This document shows positions 52,703 through 62,230 of a DNA stretch of 64,000 nucleotides, piece after piece. The DNA comes from Streptomyces avidinii (GTDB lineage: Bacteria; Actinomycetota; Actinomycetes; Streptomycetales; Streptomycetaceae): positions 517,563 through 581,562 of the forward strand of contig NZ_BMVL01000001.1 of NCBI RefSeq assembly GCF_014650695.1, read 5' to 3'. The stretch's first letter is position 1, and every line of letters starts with the position of its first letter. The notes under the pieces are model-generated. The model made no database searches. It was given only the letters and a program-made list of their open reading frames with translations, and was not told the origin of the DNA. The position numbers were made by a program, and so were the translations under genes.

Positions 52703-54178
52703 ATGGGGATAGTCGCCGGGCTGGACAGCTCTTCCGCGTTCACACGCATCGTCGTCTGTGACACCGAGACCGGCGCCGTGCTGCGCCAGGGGTACGCGCC
52801 CCATCCGCAGCCCACGGCCGAACCGGACGGCGCAAGTCCCCATGAGACCGATCCGCAGGCCTGGCTGCTCTCGCTCGGCGAGGCCGCCGGCGGCGGGCTC
52901 CTCGAAGGGGTCCAGGCCATAGGGGTCTCGGCCCAGCAGCACGGTCTGCTGCCGCTGGACCCGCAGGGCGGGCTGGTACGTCCCGCCCTCGTCGGCAACG
53001 ACAAGCGCGGCCAGGTCGCCGCCGCCGACCTCATCGAGGCCTTCGGCGGCCGGCATCCCTGGGTCGAGGCGGTGGGCTCGGTCCCGCACGCCGCGCAGCC
53101 CGTGGCGAAGCTCGCCTGGCTGGCCCGCACCGAGCCCGAGGCGGCCCGCCGGATCGCCGTGGTGATGTCCCCGCACGACTGGCTGGTCTGGCAGCTGCTG
53201 GGCCGACCGGCCCGGCGGACCACCGACCGCGGCGGCGCCTCCGGCACCGGGTACTGGTCCGCGGCCACCGGAAGCTGGCGCCCGGACCTGGTCGAGCTGG
53301 CGCTCGGCCACCGGGCACTGCTGCCCGAGGTGCTCGGCCCGGCCGATGCCGCCGGGACCACGCCCGAGGGGCTGCTCATATCCGCCGGCACCGGCGAGAC
53401 GATGGCCGCCGCGCTCGGGCTGGGACTCGGCCCCGGCGACGCGGTGGTCTCGCTCGGTGCCTCCGGTTCGGTGATGGCGGTGCACCACGAGGCGGTGTCG
53501 GAGCCGGGCGGGCTCGTCACCTCCCTGGCCGACGCCACCGGCATGCACCTGCCCGTGGTGAACACCTCCAATGCCGTAAGGGCCCTGCGCGGCACCGCCG
53601 AGCTGCTCGGCACCGATCTGGAGGGGCTGTCCGAGCTCGCGCTGAAGTCGACGCCGGGCGCGCACGGCCTCGTACTGCTGCCGTACCTGGAGGGCGAGCG
53701 GACGCCGAACCTGCCGCACAGCGCCGGCACCCTGTCCGGGCTGCGCAGGGACTCGATGAAGCCGGAGCACCTGGCCCGCGCCGCCTTCGAGGGCATGCTG
53801 TGCGGGCTGGTGGACGCGCTGGACGTGCTGCGCTCGCGTGGGGTCGAGATCCGCCGGGTGTTCCTGCTGGGCGCGGCGGCCGAGCTGCCCGCCGTACAGG
53901 CCGCGGCCCCCGGGCTGTTCGGCACCCAGGTCGTGGTGCCGGCGCCGGCGGACTACGCGGCGCTGGGCGCGGCGCGCCAGGCGGCCTGGGCGCTGGGGGT
54001 GGCACAGGGCACGCTGGCCCCGCACACCCCTCCGGTCTGGCCGGCACCCGCGGCCCAGGTCTTCGAGCCGGGCGAGGAGTTCCCGGCGTGGCAGGCCGTG
54101 CGCCAGCAGTACATCGCGACGCGGGAGCAGATCCACCCCGGGGCGTTCCAGGGGCCCGACCGGCACAACGCTCCCTAG
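52703..54178 (+). CDS. FGGY family carbohydrate kinase (xylulokinase-like)
   Basis: A 491-aa sugar kinase with two ASKHA lobes. Landmarks: GIVAGLDSSSAFTRIVVCD (phosphate 1), IGVSAQQHGLLPLD, LVGNDKRG in the position of the catalytic Asp segment, LGASGSVMAVH (phosphate 2), and VFLLGAAAELPAVQ near the adenine site. The substrate is probably D-xylulose or a related ketose; no xylose isomerase or transporter is adjacent. A CAGAAT box 7 nt before ATG 52703 suggests a leaderless start. Confidence 0.88.
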   Translation: MGIVAGLDSSSAFTRIVVCDTETGAVLRQGYAPHPQPTAEPDGASPHETDPQAWLLSLGEAAGGGLLEGVQAIGVSAQQHGLLPLDPQGGLVRPALVGNDKRGQVAAADLIEAFGGRHPWVEAVGSVPHAAQPVAKLAWLARTEPEAARRIAVVMSPHDWLVWQLLGRPARRTTDRGGASGTGYWSAATGSWRPDLVELALGHRALLPEVLGPADAAGTTPEGLLISAGTGETMAAALGLGLGPGDAVVSLGASGSVMAVHHEAVSEPGGLVTSLADATGMHLPVVNTSNAVRALRGTAELLGTDLEGLSELALKSTPGAHGLVLLPYLEGERTPNLPHSAGTLSGLRRDSMKPEHLARAAFEGMLCGLVDALDVLRSRGVEIRRVFLLGAAAELPAVQAAAPGLFGTQVVVPAPADYAALGAARQAAWALGVAQGTLAPHTPPVWPAPAAQVFEPGEEFPAWQAVRQQYIATREQIHPGAFQGPDRHNAP

Positions 54179-54296
54179 GTCGCGGGTCGGGGCGGACTGG
54201 TCCTTTTGACCGGCCTTTGCGAAATCCGGTGGGGATCAGGGGGCCGGTTGGCCCAATATGGGTTGACCCCTCGATCGTGCCGACCGGAGCCTGCGC

Positions 54297-56030
54297 GTGC
54301 TCATACGACTTCTGCGGACCCATCTGGGTCCGTACCGCAAACCCATCGCGGTGCTGGTCCTGCTGCAACTGCTGCAGACCAGCGCCAGCCTCTACCTGCC
54401 CACCCTCAACGCCGACATCATTGACAACGGTGTCGTCAACGGTGACACCGGCTACATCCTGCGCTTCGGCGCACTGATGCTCGGTGTCTCCCTCGTCCAG
54501 CTCGTCTGCAACGTCGGCGCCGTCTACTACGGGGCCCGTACCGCCGCGGCCGTCGGCCGGGACCTCCGCGCCGCCGTCTTCGACCGCGTGCAGAGCTTCT
54601 CGGCGCGGGAACTCGGCCAGTTCGGCGCGCCCTCGCTGATCACCCGTACGACGAACGACGTCCAGCAGGTCCAGATGCTGGTGCTGATGACCTTCACCCT
54701 GATGGTCTCGGCACCCATCATGTGCGTCGGCGGCATCGCCATGGCGCTCTCGCTCGACGTGAAGCTGTCGGGCGTACTGCTCGCCGTGGTCCCCGTGCTC
54801 GGGATCTCGGTCGGCGCCATCGTCTTCAGGACGCGGCCACTGTTCCGCCAGATGCAGGAGCGGCTGGACACCGTGAACCGGGTGCTGCGCGAGCAGATCA
54901 CCGGCAACCGGGTGATCCGCGCCTTCGTCCGCGACGACTACGAGAAGGACCGCTTCCGGGAGGCCAACGCCGACCTGACCGGCGTCTCGCTGGCCGCCGG
55001 CAAGCTCCTGGCGTACATGTTCCCCACCGTCATCGTGGTCGTGAACATCTCCAGCGTCGCCGTGATCTGGTTCGGCGCCATGCGCGTCGACAGCGGCGGC
55101 ATGGAGATCGGCCAGCTGACGGCCTTCCTCGCCTACCTGATGCAGATCGTGATGGCCGTGATGATGGCCACCTTCATGTTCATGATGGTGCCGCGCGCCG
55201 AGGTCTGCGGCGAGCGCATCCAGGAGGTCCTGGACACCGAGTCCAGCGTGGTCCCGCCCAAGGACCCGGTGCGCGAACTCGTCCGCCGCGGGCGCCTGGA
55301 GCTGCGCGGCGCCGACTTCCGCTACCCGGGCGCCGAGGCGCCGGTGCTGCGCGGGGTGGACCTGGTGGCCCGCCCCGGCGAGACCACGGCGGTGATCGGC
55401 TCCACCGGAAGCGGCAAGTCCACGCTGCTGGGCCTGGTCCCGCGGCTGTTCGACGCGACCGGCGGCGAGGTCCTCGTCGACGGGGAGGACGTGCGCGCGC
55501 TCGACCCGGAGCTGCTGGCCAAGACGGTCGGCATGGTGCCGCAGAAGCCGTACCTGTTCTCCGGAACCATCGCCTCCAACCTGCGCTACGGGCGCCCGGA
55601 CGCGAGTGACGAAGAGCTCTGGCAGGCGCTGGAGGTGGCCCAGGCCAAGGAGTTCGTCTCCGCGCTGGAGGGTGGCCTGGAGGCTCCCGTCGCCCAGGGC
55701 GGAACCAATGTCTCCGGCGGCCAGCGCCAGCGTCTGGCCATCGCCCGCACGCTGGTGCAGCGCCCGGAGATCTACCTCTTCGACGACTCCTTCTCCGCCC
55801 TGGACTACGCGACGGATGCGGCGCTGCGCGCGGCGCTCGCCCGCGAGACCGAGGAGGCGACCGTGGTCATCGTGGCCCAGCGGGTCTCCACGATCCGCGA
55901 CGCCGACCGGATCATCGTTCTGGACGAGGGCCAGGTCGTGGGCGAGGGCCGCCACCACGAGCTGATGGCCGGCAACGAGACCTACCGGGAGATCGTGCTC
56001 TCCCAGCTGACGGAGGCGGAGGCCGCATGA
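54297..56030 (+). CDS. ABC exporter half-transporter, degenerate-NBD subunit
   Basis: A 577-aa type I ABC exporter: six-helix membrane domain (residues 1-320) then ATPase. Walker A is GSTGSGKST and the signature is VSGGQRQRLA. The Walker B acid is Asp instead of Glu (YLFDDSFSALD), and the switch His is Gln (VIVAQRVST), so its own ATP site is degenerate. GTG 54297 has GGAG 8 nt upstream. Its stop overlaps the start of the partner gene by 4 bp (ATGA), so the two form a heterodimer. Confidence 0.93.
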   Translation: MLIRLLRTHLGPYRKPIAVLVLLQLLQTSASLYLPTLNADIIDNGVVNGDTGYILRFGALMLGVSLVQLVCNVGAVYYGARTAAAVGRDLRAAVFDRVQSFSARELGQFGAPSLITRTTNDVQQVQMLVLMTFTLMVSAPIMCVGGIAMALSLDVKLSGVLLAVVPVLGISVGAIVFRTRPLFRQMQERLDTVNRVLREQITGNRVIRAFVRDDYEKDRFREANADLTGVSLAAGKLLAYMFPTVIVVVNISSVAVIWFGAMRVDSGGMEIGQLTAFLAYLMQIVMAVMMATFMFMMVPRAEVCGERIQEVLDTESSVVPPKDPVRELVRRGRLELRGADFRYPGAEAPVLRGVDLVARPGETTAVIGSTGSGKSTLLGLVPRLFDATGGEVLVDGEDVRALDPELLAKTVGMVPQKPYLFSGTIASNLRYGRPDASDEELWQALEVAQAKEFVSALEGGLEAPVAQGGTNVSGGQRQRLAIARTLVQRPEIYLFDDSFSALDYATDAALRAALARETEEATVVIVAQRVSTIRDADRIIVLDEGQVVGEGRHHELMAGNETYREIVLSQLTEAEAA

Positions 56031-57949
56031 GCGGGCCCGGAGGACGGATCATGATGGGGCCGGCCCAGCGGTCCATGGACTTCAAGGGCTCGGGAAAGCG
56101 GCTGCTGCGTCAGCTCGCCCACGACCGGGCCAAGATCTGGGGCATGGTCGCGGCCGTCGTCGGCAGTGTCGGCTGCGCCGTGGTGGGCCCGAAGATCCTC
56201 GGTGAGGCCACCGACCTGGTGTTCGCGGGGATCGTCGGCCGGGAGATGCCGGCCGGGACCACCAAGCAGCAGGCACTGGACGGGCTGCGGGCCCGGGGCC
56301 AGGACGGTATGGCGGACATGCTCGCCGGTACCGACTTCACCCCGGGGCAGGGCATCGACTTCGGCGCCGTCGGCGTCGTGGCGATCTGGGCGCTGGTGGT
56401 CTTCACCCTGGCCGGCCTGCTGATGCTGGTCGCGACGCGGCTGTCGAACCACGTCATGAACGGCACCGTCTACCGGATGCGTGAGGAGCTGCAGTCGAAG
56501 CTGTCGCGCATGCCGCTGTCGTACTTCGATCAGCAGAAGCGCGGCGAGGTGCTGAGCCGGGCCACGAACGACATCGACAACATCGGCCAGACGCTCCAGC
56601 AGACGATGGGCCAGCTGCTGAACTCGCTGCTGACCATCGTCGGCGTGCTCGTGATGATGTTCTGGATCTCGCCGCTGCTGGCGCTGGTCGCGCTGATCAC
56701 CGTACCTCTGTCGATCTTCGTCGCGGCGAAGATCGGGAAGAAGTCGCAGCCGCAGTTCGTGGCCCAGTGGAAGTCGACCGGCGCGCTCAACGCCCACATC
56801 GAGGAGATGTACTCGGGGCACAACCTGGTCAAGGTCTTCGGCCGGCAGAAGGAGTCCGCGGCCGTCTTCGCCGAGCAGAACGAGGCGCTGTACCGGGCCT
56901 CCTTCAAGGCGCAGCTGGTCAGCGGCATCATGCAGCCGGTGATGTTCTTCATCTCGAACATCAACTACGTGCTGATAGCCGTCGTCGGCGGGCTCCGGGT
57001 CGCGTCCGGCACGCTGTCGATCGGTGACGTGCAGGCCTTCATCCAGTACTCGCGGCAGTTCTCGATGCCGCTGACGCAGGTCGCCTCGATGGCGAACCTC
57101 GTGCAGTCCGGTGTCGCCTCCGCGGAGCGGGTCTACGAGCTGCTGGACGCGGCGGAGCAGGAGCCGGACGCCGAGGTTCCGGAGCGTCCCGAGGACCTGC
57201 GCGGTCAGGTCACCTTCGACAAGGTGGCCTTCCGCTACGAGCCGGACAAGCCCCTGATCGACAACCTCTCGCTCACGGTTGAGCCGGGCCACACGGTCGC
57301 GATCGTCGGCCCGACCGGCGCCGGCAAGACCACGCTGGTCAATCTGCTGATGCGGTTCTACGAGGTCACGGGCGGGGAGATCGCCCTCGACGGGGTGGAC
57401 ATCGCGAAGATGACCCGCGAGCAACTGCGCAGCGGCATCGGCATGGTGCTCCAGGACACCTGGCTGTTCGGCGGCACCATCGCCGAGAACATCGCCTACG
57501 GTGCTTCGCGCGAGGTCACGCGCGCCGAGATCGAGGCGGCGGCGCGGGCCGCCCACGCCGACCGGTTCATCCGCACCCTGCCGGACGGCTACGACACCGT
57601 GCTGGACGACGAGGGGGCGGGCGTCAGCGCGGGCGAGAAGCAGCTGATCACCATCGCCCGGGCGTTCCTGTCGGACCCGGTGATCCTGGTGCTCGACGAG
57701 GCGACGAGCTCGGTGGACACCCGTACCGAGGTGCTGATCCAGAAGGCGATGGCGCGCCTCGCGCACGGCCGTACGTCCTTTGTGATCGCGCACCGGCTGT
57801 CCACGATCCGCGACGCGGACGTGATCCTGGTGATGGAGAGCGGCTCGATCGTGGAGCAGGGCACGCACGAGGAGCTCCTGGCCTCGAACGGCGCGTACGC
57901 CCGGCTGTACGCGGCGCAGTTCGCGCAGGCGGTGGCCGAGGTCGACTAG
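56027..57949 (+). CDS. ABC exporter half-transporter, catalytic-NBD subunit
   Basis: A 640-aa type I ABC exporter. Compared with its partner it has an extra extracytoplasmic loop of about 70 residues after TM1 (VFAGIVGREMPAGTTKQQAL...). The NBD has Walker A GPTGAGKTT, Walker B VILVLDEATSSVD with the catalytic Glu, and the switch His in FVIAHRLST. Its signature is VSAGEKQ instead of LSGGQ. With the partner, one canonical and one degenerate ATP site form, as in TM287/288-type exporters. The substrate is unknown (drug or lipid-like). Confidence 0.93.
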   Translation: MSGPGGRIMMGPAQRSMDFKGSGKRLLRQLAHDRAKIWGMVAAVVGSVGCAVVGPKILGEATDLVFAGIVGREMPAGTTKQQALDGLRARGQDGMADMLAGTDFTPGQGIDFGAVGVVAIWALVVFTLAGLLMLVATRLSNHVMNGTVYRMREELQSKLSRMPLSYFDQQKRGEVLSRATNDIDNIGQTLQQTMGQLLNSLLTIVGVLVMMFWISPLLALVALITVPLSIFVAAKIGKKSQPQFVAQWKSTGALNAHIEEMYSGHNLVKVFGRQKESAAVFAEQNEALYRASFKAQLVSGIMQPVMFFISNINYVLIAVVGGLRVASGTLSIGDVQAFIQYSRQFSMPLTQVASMANLVQSGVASAERVYELLDAAEQEPDAEVPERPEDLRGQVTFDKVAFRYEPDKPLIDNLSLTVEPGHTVAIVGPTGAGKTTLVNLLMRFYEVTGGEIALDGVDIAKMTREQLRSGIGMVLQDTWLFGGTIAENIAYGASREVTRAEIEAAARAAHADRFIRTLPDGYDTVLDDEGAGVSAGEKQLITIARAFLSDPVILVLDEATSSVDTRTEVLIQKAMARLAHGRTSFVIAHRLSTIRDADVILVMESGSIVEQGTHEELLASNGAYARLYAAQFAQAVAEVD

Positions 57950-57972
57950 ACGGTCGGCAGCGCGCGTCGCAC

Positions 57973-58020
57973 GGCGGAGGGGCACTGGGGTACGGGCACG
58001 TACTCGGGTGCCCCTCCGCC
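57973..58020. terminator. Hairpin after the ABC operon
   Basis: A perfect 13-bp stem (57973-57985 with 58008-58020) with a 22-nt loop that has its own small GTAC hairpin. It lies 24 bp after the ABC operon and ends just before the GNAT promoter. Confidence 0.75.
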
Positions 58021-58025
58021 GTCGT

Positions 58026-58031
58026 TAGCAT
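58026..58031 (+). promoter_or_regulatory. -10 box TAGCAT of a leaderless promoter
   Basis: TAGCAT ends 6 nt before ATG 58038 with no ribosome-binding site. Confidence 0.6.
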
Positions 58032-58037
58032 GGCGGC

Positions 58038-58553
58038 ATGGCATTGGACGTGGTGATTCGCCCGGCCCGGGCGGAGGACGAACGCGAGATACTGGAGCTG
58101 CTCCGCTCGGCATGGTCCCGCGTGAGCGAACCCGGACCCGAGCGCCCGGCCGACGCGGCCGTCTTCGACGAGCGGCATCCCGTGGAGAGCTTCATCGTCG
58201 CGGAACGCGGGCAGAGGATCGTCGGATACGTCGCCCAGGCCCCGGCCAGCCCCCTCGAATCCAACCGGCACGTCCGTCACGTCCAAGGACTGGCGGTCCT
58301 CGCGTCCGCCCGCGGCAGCGGGGTCGGGCAGGCCCTCGTCGAAGCCGCCTGCGCCGCCGCCCGGGCCGGTGGTGCCCGCCGCATGAACCTGCGCGTCCTC
58401 GGCCACAACCGGCCCGCGCAGCAGCTCTACCGGCGGTGCGGCTTCGCCGTGGTGGGTGTCCTGCCCGGGGAATTCCTTCTGGACGGGGCCTATGTCGACG
58501 ACGTGTGGATGAGCCGGCGCCTGTCCGACTCCCCTGAGCCGGCGCACCCGTAA
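58038..58553 (+). CDS. GNAT family N-acetyltransferase
   Basis: A 171-aa acetyltransferase. The acetyl-CoA motif A is VQGLAVLASARGSGVGQALVEAA (RGSGVG pyrophosphate loop), followed by NLRVLGHNRPAQQLYRRCGFAVVG, motif B. The acceptor (small molecule or protein amine) is not predictable. It is a single gene closed by a hairpin with a T-tract. Confidence 0.92.
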   Translation: MALDVVIRPARAEDEREILELLRSAWSRVSEPGPERPADAAVFDERHPVESFIVAERGQRIVGYVAQAPASPLESNRHVRHVQGLAVLASARGSGVGQALVEAACAAARAGGARRMNLRVLGHNRPAQQLYRRCGFAVVGVLPGEFLLDGAYVDDVWMSRRLSDSPEPAHP

Positions 58554-58568
58554 CGGTGGCAACGGAGC

Positions 58569-58596
58569 GGGGGCGCCTGGCGGGGCGCCCCCTTTT
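58569..58596 (+). terminator. Rho-independent terminator of the GNAT gene
   Basis: A 9-bp GC stem (58569-58577 with 58584-58592) with a 6-nt loop, followed by TTTT. Confidence 0.85.
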
Positions 58597-58627
58597 CCGT
58601 CGGTCCGTCGGTCCGTCGGTCCGTCAG
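58597..58627. repeat. 8-bp tandem repeat (CGGTCCGT)n
   Basis: About four copies of CGGTCCGT lie between the GNAT terminator and the stop codon of the convergent sigma factor gene; the last, altered copy includes that stop codon. Confidence 0.85.
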
Positions 58628-59676
58628 TCCAGGTAGCCGCGGAGCTGGTCGGCGAAGGCGTGGTCGCGGAGCTTGTTGAGGGTCTTGGACTCGATCTGGC
58701 GGATCCGCTCGCGCGTCACGCCGAAGATCCGGCCGATCTCCTCCAGGGTGCGGGGCCGCCCGTCGGCCAGGCCGTAGCGCAGCTGCACGACTTTGCGCTC
58801 GCGCTCGCCGAGGGTGGACAGGACGGCTTCCAGGTGCTCGCGCAGCAGGAAGAAGGCGGCCGACTCCACGGGCGAGGCGGCGTCCCCGTCCTCGATGAGG
58901 TCGCCGAGCGCGACGTCGTCCTCCTCGCCCACCGGGGCGTGCAGGGAGACCGGCTCCTGGGCGAGGCGGAGCACCTCGAGGACCCGCTCGGGGGTCAACT
59001 CCAGGTGGACCGCCACCTCTTCGGCCGTCGGCTCGTACCCGCGCTCCTGGAGCATGCGGCGCTGCACCCGGACGACCCGGTTGATCAGCTCGACCACGTG
59101 GACGGGGACGCGGATGGTCCGGGCCTGGTCGGCGAGGGCCCGGGACATCGCCTGCCTGATCCACCAGGTGGCGTAGGTGGAGAACTTGTACCCGCGGGCG
59201 TAGTCGAACTTCTCGACGGCCCGGATCAGCCCGAGGTTCCCCTCCTGTACGAGGTCGAGCATGGTGAGCCCGCGGCCCACGTACCGCTTGGCGACGGAGA
59301 CGACGAGCCGCAGGTTCGACTCGATGAGACGCCGCTTGGCCATCCGCCCCATGACGACGAGCTTGTCGAGGTCGAGGGCGAGCTGGGAGTCGAGGTCGGG
59401 GGTGTTGCCCAGCTTCTCCTCCGCGAACAGGCCGGCTTCGACGCGTCGCGCGAGGTCCACCTCCTCGGCGGCGGTGAGCAGCGGGATCCTGCCTATCTCG
59501 CGGAGGTACTGCCGGAACAGATCGGCGGACGGGCCCGCTCCGCCTCCACTGTCGCTGTTGCTGCGCCTGCGCTGCACGGGCACCGGCTCGATGAGTTCCA
59601 GTACCTCGGGCTCTTCGTCCACGGCCTTGGCCTCCGAGGACTCGCTCACGTTCACGGTCAGGGTCCGGGTCTGCAC
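58624..59676 (-). CDS. hrdA: Group 2 RNA polymerase sigma factor (HrdA-like)
   Basis: A 350-aa sigma-70 protein. Regions 1.2-2.4 ([88 protein letters not shown]), region 3 and region 4 ([43 protein letters not shown]) are complete; the long acidic region 1.1 of the principal factor is missing. It is non-essential-type, and most like HrdA of the Hrd paralogues. GTG 59676 has GGAGG about 7 nt upstream and is preferred over GTG 59736. Confidence 0.92.
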   Translation of the reverse strand: MQTRTLTVNVSESSEAKAVDEEPEVLELIEPVPVQRRRSNSDSGGGAGPSADLFRQYLREIGRIPLLTAAEEVDLARRVEAGLFAEEKLGNTPDLDSQLALDLDKLVVMGRMAKRRLIESNLRLVVSVAKRYVGRGLTMLDLVQEGNLGLIRAVEKFDYARGYKFSTYATWWIRQAMSRALADQARTIRVPVHVVELINRVVRVQRRMLQERGYEPTAEEVAVHLELTPERVLEVLRLAQEPVSLHAPVGEEDDVALGDLIEDGDAASPVESAAFFLLREHLEAVLSTLGERERKVVQLRYGLADGRPRTLEEIGRIFGVTRERIRQIESKTLNKLRDHAFADQLRGYLD

Positions 59677-60105
59677 GGGGGCGACCTCCAGGGCTCCGAG
59701 GACGGGGGCACCGCACCTCAGTGTGGGGTACGACACATCGCGGCCACGAGGGGCGTGCGAGCACTTTCTGAGTCCGGTGCGTGACCGGATGGTTACCCCC
59801 CGGCGGGAATCCCGATGCGGCTCGGACGCATGTCCGAGATGATCGGCCCCATGGCGGAGTGCGAGACCCGTGTGACGGTGCGCTGTGCGGACGCGGCCGA
59901 GCCGGCGCGGCCCGACGCCTGGGCCGGGGACGGGAGTTGAAGGTCACGCACCTCCTGCCGGCCCGAGGCCGGACGGTCTCCCGGCCGATGCTGCCCCTGC
60001 CGGACCGCACGGGGCACGAGCGGTCGGCGCCGCGGGGGTCTCCGGCTCCGCCGCGTCCTGCGGCGAGCGGCTGCCGGCCGCCCTGGCGCCGACCCTCGCG
60101 GGGGG
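59677..60105. other. Intergenic region between hrdA and the nitrate reductase gene
   Basis: 429 bp. No confident gene. A 36-residue frame (59830-59940, plus strand) starts [21 protein letters not shown] and has no ribosome-binding site; it may be coding, or a remnant. The right half is Pro/Arg-rich in all frames and looks non-coding. The hrdA promoter should lie at 59690-59800. Confidence 0.5.
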
Positions 60106-62181
60106 CTAGGCCGGCTCGACGCGGACCGCGCAGACCTTGAATTCCGGCATCCGGGACACCGGGTCGAGTGCCGGGTTGGTCAGGGAGTTGGCGCGACCCT
60201 CGCCCGGCCAGTGGAAGGGCATGAAGACGGTGTCCGCCCGGATGGTGTCGGTGATGCGGGCCGGGGCCACCGCGCGGCCCCGGCGGGAGGTCACGGCGAG
60301 GGGGCTGCCGTCGACCGCGCCGATCCGGGCGGCCAGCCGCGGGTGCAGTTCCACGAAGGGGCCGGGGGCGGCCGCGTTGAGCTCGTCCACCCGGCGGGTC
60401 TGGGCTCCCGACTGGTACTGGGCGACCACCCGGCCGGTGGTGAGCAGCAGCGGGTAGTCCGCGTCGGGGACCTCGGCGGCGTCGCGGTGGGAGACGGGGA
60501 CGAAGCGGGCCCGGCCGTCATCGGTGGCGAAGCGGTCCAGGAAGAGGCGCTCGGTCCCGGCGGAACCTTCGGGGCAGGGCCAGAAGACGCCCTGTTCGGC
60601 CTCGATCCGGGCGTAGGTGATGCCGGAGTAGTCCGCCGGGCCGCCGGCCGATGCGCGGCGCAGCTCCTCGAAGACCTCCTCCGGTTCCGTGGGGAATCCC
60701 TTCTCGACGCCGAGGCGGGTGGCCAGTCCGTGCAGGACGTCGAGGTCGCTGCGGACCCCCGGCGGCGGGGTCAGGGCGCGGCGGCGGAGCAGGACGCGGC
60801 CCTCCAGATTGGTGGTGGTGCCGCTCTCCTCCGCCCACTGGGTGACCGGAAGGACCACGTCCGCGAGGGCCGCCGTCTCGGAGAGGACGACGTCGGCGAC
60901 CGCGAGGAAGTCCAGGGAGCGGATGCGGTCCTCGATGTGGGATGCGCGGGGGGCCGAGACCACCGGGTTCGAGCCCATCAGGAGCAGGGCCTTCACGTCC
61001 GTGCCGAGGGCGTCGAGGAGTTCGTAGGCGCTGCGGCCCGGTCCGGGGAGGCTGTCGGGGTCGACGCCCCAGACCTCGCCGACGTGGGCGCGGGCCGCCG
61101 GGTCGGTGAGCTTGCGGTAGCCGGGGAGCTGGTCGGCCTTCTGGCCGTGCTCGCGGCCGCCCTGGCCGTTGCCCTGCCCGGTGAGGCAGCCGTAGCCGGA
61201 GAGCGGGCGGCCGGCCCGGCCGGTGGCGAGGCACAGGTTGATCCAGGCGCCGACGGTGTCGGTGCCCTTGGACTGCTGCTCGGGGCCCCGGGCGGTGAGG
61301 ACCATGGCGGATTCCGGGGCGCAGAACAGGTCGGCGGCCTCGCGGAGCCTGGGGACCGGTACCCCGGTGATGCGTTCCACCAGTTCCGGCCAGTGGGCCA
61401 TCGCGGCGGCCCGGGCCTGCTCCCAGCCGGTGGTGCGGGCCGCGATGAACTCCTCGTGGGTGCGGCCTTCCGCGACGATCAGGTGGAGCAGGCCGAGGGC
61501 GAGGGCGAGGTCGGTGCCGGGGCGCGGGGCGAGGTGCAGGTCGGCCTGTTCGGCGGTGCGGGTGCGGCGCGGGTCGATGACGACGAGGGTGCCGCCGTTC
61601 GCCCTGAGCTCGGTGAGGTAGCGCAGGGCGGGCGGCATGGTCTCGGCCAGGTTCGAGCCGACGAGGATCACGCAGCCGGTGCGCGGGATGTCCTCCAGCG
61701 GGAAGGGCAGCCCGCGGTCGAGCCCGAAGGCCCGCTGGTGGGCGGCGGCGGCCGAGGACATGCAGAAGCGGCCGTTGTAGTCGATCTGCGAGGTGCGCAG
61801 GGCGACGCGGGCGAACTTGCCGAGCGCGTAGGCCTTCTCGTTGGTGAGCCCGCCGCCGCCGAAGACGCCGACGGCGTCCGGCCCGTACGAGCGGCCCGTG
61901 CGGGAGAGGCCCTCGGCGACGGCGTCGAGGGCCTCCTCCCAGGTGGCCGGCTCCAGCCGCCCGGCGTGGGTGCGGACGAGCGGCTCGGTCAGGCGCACCC
62001 GGGAGGAGAGCACGGCGGGGGCGGTGCGGCCCTTGCCGCACAGCGCGCCCCGGTTGACGGGGAAGTCGGCCCGCTCCTCCACGGTCACGGTGGCGCCGCC
62101 TTGTTCGGGGCGGAGCCGCATCCCGCACTGCAGGGCGCAGTACGGGCAGTGCGTGTCGGTGGCGGAGTCGGAGGTGCGCAT
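60106..62181 (-). CDS. nasA: Assimilatory nitrate reductase catalytic subunit (molybdopterin oxidoreductase)
   Basis: A 691-aa Mo-bis-MGD enzyme. The N-terminal 4Fe-4S ligands are CPYC-ALQC...GALCGKG. Later come the molybdopterin domain (YNGRFCMSSAAAAHQRAFG, with Cys as the candidate Mo ligand), VGSNLAETMPP, LTARGPEQQSKGTDT, GRAGRPLSGYGCLTGQGNGQGGREHGQKADQLPG and a C-terminal MopB-binding domain (LLLTTGRVVAQYQSGAQTRR). These match NasA-type assimilatory nitrate reductases and distinguish it from formate dehydrogenase. There is no Tat signal, so it is cytosolic. Two GTAAC sites upstream suggest GlnR control. Confidence 0.92.
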   Translation of the reverse strand: MRTSDSATDTHCPYCALQCGMRLRPEQGGATVTVEERADFPVNRGALCGKGRTAPAVLSSRVRLTEPLVRTHAGRLEPATWEEALDAVAEGLSRTGRSYGPDAVGVFGGGGLTNEKAYALGKFARVALRTSQIDYNGRFCMSSAAAAHQRAFGLDRGLPFPLEDIPRTGCVILVGSNLAETMPPALRYLTELRANGGTLVVIDPRRTRTAEQADLHLAPRPGTDLALALGLLHLIVAEGRTHEEFIAARTTGWEQARAAAMAHWPELVERITGVPVPRLREAADLFCAPESAMVLTARGPEQQSKGTDTVGAWINLCLATGRAGRPLSGYGCLTGQGNGQGGREHGQKADQLPGYRKLTDPAARAHVGEVWGVDPDSLPGPGRSAYELLDALGTDVKALLLMGSNPVVSAPRASHIEDRIRSLDFLAVADVVLSETAALADVVLPVTQWAEESGTTTNLEGRVLLRRRALTPPPGVRSDLDVLHGLATRLGVEKGFPTEPEEVFEELRRASAGGPADYSGITYARIEAEQGVFWPCPEGSAGTERLFLDRFATDDGRARFVPVSHRDAAEVPDADYPLLLTTGRVVAQYQSGAQTRRVDELNAAAPGPFVELHPRLAARIGAVDGSPLAVTSRRGRAVAPARITDTIRADTVFMPFHWPGEGRANSLTNPALDPVSRMPEFKVCAVRVEPA

Positions 62182-62203
62182 GGCCCCAGCGTGCGCCGCC
62201 GGT

Positions 62204-62230
62204 GTTACACGGGCCGCCGCCCCGCGTTAC
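62204..62230 (-). promoter_or_regulatory. Candidate GlnR box upstream of nasA
   Basis: On the minus strand GTAAC occurs twice with starts exactly 22 bp apart (62230-62226 and 62208-62204), the period of consecutive a-sites in the GlnR consensus. The expected GAAAC b-sites between and after are not conserved. It is 23-49 bp before the nasA start. Confidence 0.5.

Noticed and set aside
53517..55958. An 813-codon minus-strand frame
   Set aside because: It covers the FGGY kinase and ABC exporter on the other strand and has the low-information composition of a shadow frame.
59830..59940. A 36-codon frame between hrdA and nasA
   Set aside because: No ribosome-binding site or -10 box at the leaderless distance, and no family; kept only as a remark in the intergenic entry.
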